A stretch of DNA of 64,000 nt from NCBI RefSeq assembly GCF_000715075.1, contig NC_134101.1, positions 197,304,103 through 197,368,102 of the forward strand, in the 5' to 3' direction. Below, piece by piece: positions 59,606 through 64,000 of the stretch. The translations under genes were made by a program, and so were the position numbers. Every line of letters begins with the position of its first letter. The stretch's first letter is position 1. The notes under the pieces were generated by a model. It was not told where the DNA came from. It was given only the letters and a program-made list of their open reading frames with translations, and did not search any database. This DNA comes from Nicotiana tabacum. Taxonomy: Eukaryota; Streptophyta; Magnoliopsida; Solanales; Solanaceae.

Positions 59606-60229
59606 GTGCCAAATCTTTCTTTTTCGGATCAACTTTCATCCAAACACGTTCCTACACATAAGAAATACATAATAAGCATAATTCACTTTAATAACCATAC
59701 ATTCCTCAAATCACAGAACATCTCGAATATAAACATACTCAGAAATATTTAGTTTTTACCAATTATCATAAACCATGAGTGTGATCACAAAAAATCTAAA
59801 AAAGTGAGATAAAGGTCTAGTCGCTATTTCACTTTTTTGGGTCCTGGAATTTAGTACTCAGCACTCATAACCATTTCGAACCAAGAATGTGACCAAGTCT
59901 ATCTACGACACGTTAAACAAGCAAAGAAATGTTCAATTAACAATAACCTAAAACCCGATGAAAGACCAGCCACGTAAACATAAATATAGCAGAATTATAA
60001 AAATGTAATGTACGTATATACTTATATTATTCTGTTAAACCATAATGATAAAATATCTTAATTTTCTTTTGAACATATTCGTTGCCTATTTCGTGTACGT
60101 TAAAGAAACATATCAATCAATATCTTCTGTCATTTCTAAATGGAGAACCACTTTTTAATATATAACAACCGTTTCTGGAATCCCAACGTTCTGTTTTATT
60201 ATACATCTATATAAGAGCTGACATTATAC
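59606..60229. other. AT-rich intergenic DNA
   Basis: No gene or repeat recognised. Confidence 0.5.
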
Positions 60230-60232
60230 TTA

Positions 60233-60537
60233 GGCCTCGTTTGGCCATGAGTTTGCCAAAATAAATTTGGAATTTATTTTCAAAACTCATGTTTGGCTAT
60301 AAATTTTGCCCACATTTTGACAAAATCCCAAATTCCAAACCCCAAATCCCAAAATCACTCAATTGCTGATTTTGGGTCAAAATCCCAAAATTTGGGAATT
60401 ATATACATGTTTTTCCAAAATAAAGTTGGAAAATATGTTTTGAAAACGTATATCCAAACACATTTTCATCTTCAAATCAAACTTCACCCAAATCAAATTT
60501 TTTAAAATAAATTAGGAATGTATGGCCAAACGCTAGC
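60233..60537. mobile_element. Tourist-like (PIF/Harbinger-type) MITE
   Basis: 305 bp between TTA copies at 60230-60232 and 60538-60540. Ends GGCCTCGTTTGGCCAT and ATGGCCAAACGCTAGC share the inverted core GTTTGGCCAT. No coding capacity. The 3 bp TTA duplication points to PIF/Harbinger. Confidence 0.7.
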
Positions 60538-61544
60538 TTAAAAGCAGGCCAAGAAAGGGCAAAAGAATATAAAAGAGCAAATTTCTATAACTATACTGAA
60601 CCTTCTTAATTACCTTTAGTTGCACTAAGCTCCACATAATATATGGTCTCTCCTTTTAGGTCAAGACAAGATGCATATTTCTTCTCATGTTCCTACCACT
60701 ACTACAGAAAATTATACATAAATTTTTAACGTGCATTTTGGTCTCACCTTTTGTCCCGTTAACTTTTTTTGAATGTTTTCTTAGTGGTCCCTCGTCGTTT
60801 TTCATAACGACTTGCTTTAGAAATATATAAGGTGAACGATGAAATAATTATTTTGAAATTTTATACATTCATTTTGTGTGTCATCGTCTTTATTACATCA
60901 CTTGTAATATGTGATCCTGTTTGCCTGTTTAGTAGTAAGTGTGAAAATTACTACAGAGCACCTGGACTAATTTAGCTGCTTAGGCCTCCAATAGAAAACT
61001 AATTACAATTTTTGAATTAAAAAACTACACCTATGAGATTTCTTGGATCCCTTTAGTAAGTCTAATCTCTCTTATGAATTTTTTCTTGATTTGTACAAAA
61101 TTGCTATTTACATTAGTTCCTCTATAAACCATCCAGTTCTTAGAAATGTGATTTTGCTGTCATAAAAAGTAAGGCAAAATGGCTTCCTGACCACTTAAAC
61201 TTGTTAGGTTTTTAAAAGTCGATAAATAAATTTTCTATTTTCCCATTTGAACACTCGAACTCATTTTTCCCGTAAATAATAAATACATCTGACAAGAGAC
61301 CGTGTGCGTACATATTACACATACACATACATGTCCATCCAGTCAGCAAATGACCAATGGATGTCTTACATGTCAAGGGCGCGAAAATCCTAACCTAACA
61401 GATCGGAGTCCCCTCTTTCATTCCATATATCGACCCCTCTCCCCTAGTTTTAACCTCTCTCTGACCAAACCCTCTCCTGTTCATTCCAGCATTTTGATGA
61501 TCAGAGAAGGTGAAAAGAATCTTGAAAGTGAGAGGATCATGTGT

Positions 61545-62029
61545 AAGGCCCATAGGCCATCATAGTAGGCACTCAATAGGCCACATAATATGCAAAGCCC
61601 TTCTTGCCATCGATGAACTCTCCATAAGTTCGGAAAACCTCGTCGAGAATGGCACTGATCTGCTCATCGCTGAATTTGACCGTAGGGTTTACAACAACCA
61701 CCAAAGCTTCAATTTCCTCGCGGTAAGACCCCCATCTCAGGGGCGGAGCTAGCCCATCGAGTACAGGTTCGGTCGAACCCAGTCATTTTGGTCAAATTCA
61801 TGTATTTGTCTTAAAAAATCAATTGAATATGTATAAATTATTAATTTAGAACCCAGTAACTTTAAAGGTTAAAATTCCGAACCCATAAGCTTCAAATCCT
61901 GTCTCTGCCTCTGCCCCATCTCCATTTGCATCAAAATTCTGGAAGATTCTTTTCACCTTCTCCGATCGCCGAATTCCAGAACCTTCCAGATTCTTTTCAC
62001 CTTCTCCAACATTCAAAAATGACTTGTTT
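61545..62029 (-). pseudogene. Captured fragment of an EF-hand TPR protein gene (At1g05150/At2g32450-like)
   Basis: Reverse strand: RSEKVKRIFQNFDANGDG (about 61980-61914) is the start of an EF-hand, with Asp and Asn at loop positions. After the MITE, similarity continues with VKFSDEQISAILDEVFRTYG and EFIDGKKG (to ~61590), then decays. I recognise this as the N-terminal region of the plant TPR repeat-containing proteins of the At1g05150/At2g32450 type, which carry a calcium-binding start. This is from memory and is not a search result. The full protein is far longer, so only an exon-sized piece is present. Lesions: hAT MITE insertion, a one-base loss just after GDGG, and later stops. A 20 bp stretch of the fragment is present twice (61943-61967, 61988-62007). 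Confidence 0.7.
61738..61913. mobile_element. hAT-type MITE inside the captured fragment
   Basis: 176 bp, ends CAGGGGCGGAG and CTGCCTCTG, perfect 8 bp duplication CCCCATCT (61730-61737, 61914-61921). It splits the EF-hand coding sequence. Confidence 0.9.
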
Positions 62030-62037
62030 ATGGTGGT

Positions 62038-62225
62038 CAGTGGCGAAGCCACATGGATATAAGGGTGGTCAACTGACCACCCTTCGTCTAAAAATTGCAC
62101 TATGTACATAGGTAAAATATTATGTTTTAGAGGTATATAACACATATTGAACACCCTTTATCGAAATTTTTTTTTATTTTTTTTAAATTTGAACACCCTC
62201 GGAGAAATTCCTAGCTTCACCACTG
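62038..62225. mobile_element. Second hAT-type MITE in the Mutator-like element
   Basis: 188 bp, ends CAGTGGCGAAGCCA and TAGCTTCACCACTG (12 of 14 inverted matches), perfect 8 bp duplication ATGGTGGT (62030-62037, 62226-62233). Confidence 0.92.
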
Positions 62226-62815
62226 ATGGTGGTGGATATGGCATGAGGTCGGCCGTGCTAGATGAACTTCCAAAATCGATCATAATCACTCACCCCTTTC
62301 CAAAATCGATCATAATCATTCACCTATTTTTTTTGTTTATTATCTGTTAATCTTGTTCTGATCGAGCTTCGTTTGGTCTAAGTGATGCAAAACTTAACTT
62401 TAACTCCACAATGACAAAATATACGACTTTTAATCATTTTCACGATCTGAAAAAAGAAAATAAAAATAAAAATGGAGCTTCAGATTTTACAAGAAGGAGG
62501 AATGAAGCCTCAGATTTTAAAAAATGGAGGAAGAGAGTACTTTAGAAGGAATAAATAAGAAGACACTTAATCAACCCATTTTGTACTGTTGGGCGTTGGG
62601 AAGGAGGCATTCACGCTCCTGTACGTTGTGTTCCTCACGGGTCTACTGATTAGGATCAACTGACGCCACATGGACACGGCCAATGGTCAAATATATTTAT
62701 TAGTTACGGGAAAAATGAGTTCGAGTGTTCAAATAAAAAAGTTGAAAATTTATGTATCGGCTTTTAAAACCCCGTCAAGTTTAAGTCGCCAGGAAACCAT
62801 TCCGCCAAAAAGTAA

Positions 62816-63385
62816 AGCACCTCAAAAAATAACCTTTGAAATAATTCTTCCATCCAAAACTTTACTCATCCACTCCTCTTTTTTTGTTTTAGAAAAAAAA
62901 TTAGTTGAACTCACATTTAGCTTCTCGTGAGTTAATTCAAATATTTTTTTTCAGTTTTACATATTTTAAAATTTTCAAAGTTTCATGCATGTTTAAAAAT
63001 TATAAGTATAATTTATTTATCATTTAAAATATAATTTTAATCCTTATTCATCGACCTAGAAATTAGAATCGATCAAGTTGATATCACCAATTAGTTAAAC
63101 ATGCAATTTAATTATGTGCTACACGTACGTTAGAACATTAAATTCATGAAACAAAAGCTGTTGAGGGAAGAAATATAATTTGATAAAACTTGTGGGCGGT
63201 CATCACAAAGTATAATAAACTAATGAGAAAATCAGCACAAAATAACAAAAACCGAAGAAAATCAAACTATGAATATGTCATATTTTAAGACAAAATATTA
63301 CTAAGAGTACTTTTCATTTCATGGTTTTCTTTTTCAATAAATCCAGCCCCCTCTCTTCTCCACACTATAAACATAAACCTTATTC
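62816..63385 (+). other. Upstream region of the right-hand gene
   Basis: AT-rich. ACTATAAACATAAACC near 63364 is TATA-like but only ~20 bp from the ATG, so the real promoter may lie further up. Nothing else is seen. Confidence 0.4.
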
Positions 63386-63743
63386 ATGAACCGGAGAGAA
63401 AGTTCAACAAATATGATTGTTTCATCTCAATGGAATCGTAGGTTCAAAAGTTCATTCATAAAACCAACTATTCTAGCTTTCATAACTTCAACTTTGATAG
63501 TATTCTACATTTTTTCTACCTTAAGACTTCTCAATATTCATCCTCATCAAACTCAGCTTGAAATAAAAACACCATTGGATATCAGCTCTTCTAATTTGAG
63601 AATTGTGGTTCAAGAAATACAGAAATATAACAAGCCAATCAAAGATGATGAAACTCTAACTCTTTTATTACCGAATTCTACTGTTTTGCCTTTGCCTGAG
63701 CCATTTCCAATTTCTAAACCGGAGCTTCAAGTCGGTTCAAGAG
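63386..63743 (+). CDS. First exon of a host gene, protein with one N-terminal membrane segment
   Basis: ATG at 63386 in purine-rich context. A basic N-terminus (NRRFKSS) is followed by one hydrophobic helix (TILAFITSTLIVFYIFSTL, residues ~28-46), then a Ser/Thr/Pro-rich stem (LPLPEPFPISKPELQ). This layout is that of a type II membrane protein of the Golgi, such as a glycosyltransferase or an acetyltransferase of the trichome birefringence-like group, but no catalytic domain is in view, so no family is named. A splice donor AGAG|GTGAGA at 63743/63744 is the probable exon end; the open frame continues to 63874 only by read-through. It is the only likely intact host gene in the window. Confidence 0.6.
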
Positions 63744-64000
63744 GTGAGAAACTTAATTGTTTTTACTTCATGTCCCCCTTTAGATGTCCTAAATTAATTT
63801 TGTTGAATTTTGACCAATATTTATGTTGCTACCTATCTTGCCTCAATGATCAATTAAACTTTAAGAAACACTAGTATAGGCGGCTAGACGCTTGTTGAAT
63901 TATGTCAAAATTGCTATTATTTCATGAAGTTTAGTCCCATCACATGAAAAAGCAAAATTAACCACTGTACTTTATAAATGATTAAAATCCAAATTTTTGT
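63744..64000 (+). other. Probable start of intron 1 of the right-hand gene
   Basis: T/A-rich sequence after the GTGAGA donor, without protein-like composition. The window ends inside it. Confidence 0.5.

Larger units (their letters stand above)
61173..62806. mobile_element. Mutator-like element with captured host sequence (Pack-MULE)
   Basis: Inverted ends of at least 130 bp (61173-~61305 and ~62675-62806), about 85% alike, start GGCRRAATGG. They are flanked by the perfect 9 bp duplication AAAAAGTAA (61164-61172, 62807-62815), the Mutator signature. There is no transposase. The inside carries a reverse-strand gene fragment, two hAT MITEs and a ~29 bp tandem duplication (CCAAAATCGATCATAATC at 62269 and 62298). 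Confidence 0.88.

Overview
The window is plant nuclear DNA made almost entirely of nested LTR retrotransposons, with a short gene-edge region at the right end. The element families (Ogre/Tat with a 4.5 kb LTR, Athila with GC-rich hairpin units, a Tekay/Del-type chromovirus, a Retand/Grande-type Tat element with an antisense spliced gene, and hAT MITEs ending in CAGRGGYGGAG-like repeats) suggest a large-genome Solanaceae species, most likely Nicotiana. The species is inference. No bacterial operon, CRISPR array, rRNA or tRNA gene is visible.

Layout. (1) 1-18567: an Ogre/Tat-type Ty3 element. The last 878 bp of its 5' LTR are in view, followed by a tRNA-Arg-type primer site, an intact extra ORF1, a broken gag, protease, a candidate 183 bp intron, an intact RT-RNaseH-aRNaseH-integrase ORF, a 3' region with two tandem arrays, and a complete 3' LTR of 4538 bp. 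A roughly 60 nt hairpin/pseudoknot-like motif occurs three times with compensatory base changes. (2) 18568-20392: debris of older LTRs plus a hAT MITE with an 8 bp target duplication. (3) 20398-34577: an Athila-type element A with 5 bp target duplication TCTTT. Its interior is a chimera: a second Athila (B) lies inside it, and a large deletion joins the A primer site directly to the B pol. (4) 34583-35918: unassigned AT-rich DNA.

(5) 35924-59600: a Tekay-type element with target duplication GTTTT, itself split by a Retand/Grande-like Tat element (39434-53261). That element is split within RNaseH by a solo LTR (43898-46421, duplication CGAAT). This is a three-level nest in which both measurable LTR divergences agree with the insertion order. 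The middle element carries a decayed antisense gene with at least three GT-AG introns.

(6) 59606-64000: low-copy DNA with a Tourist-like MITE (duplication TTA) and a Mutator-like element with long inverted ends and a perfect 9 bp duplication. The Mutator-like element contains a reverse-strand fragment resembling the EF-hand start of the At1g05150/At2g32450 TPR protein family, so it looks like a Pack-MULE. The fragment is itself cut by a hAT MITE, and a second hAT MITE lies beside it. At the far right, 63386-63743 is probably the first exon of a host gene for a protein with one N-terminal membrane segment.

Functionally, the retrotransposon genes are those of reverse-transcribing elements (capsid, protease, RT, RNaseH, integrase). 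Most are broken. The Ogre-type ORF1, protease and pol are the only long intact frames.
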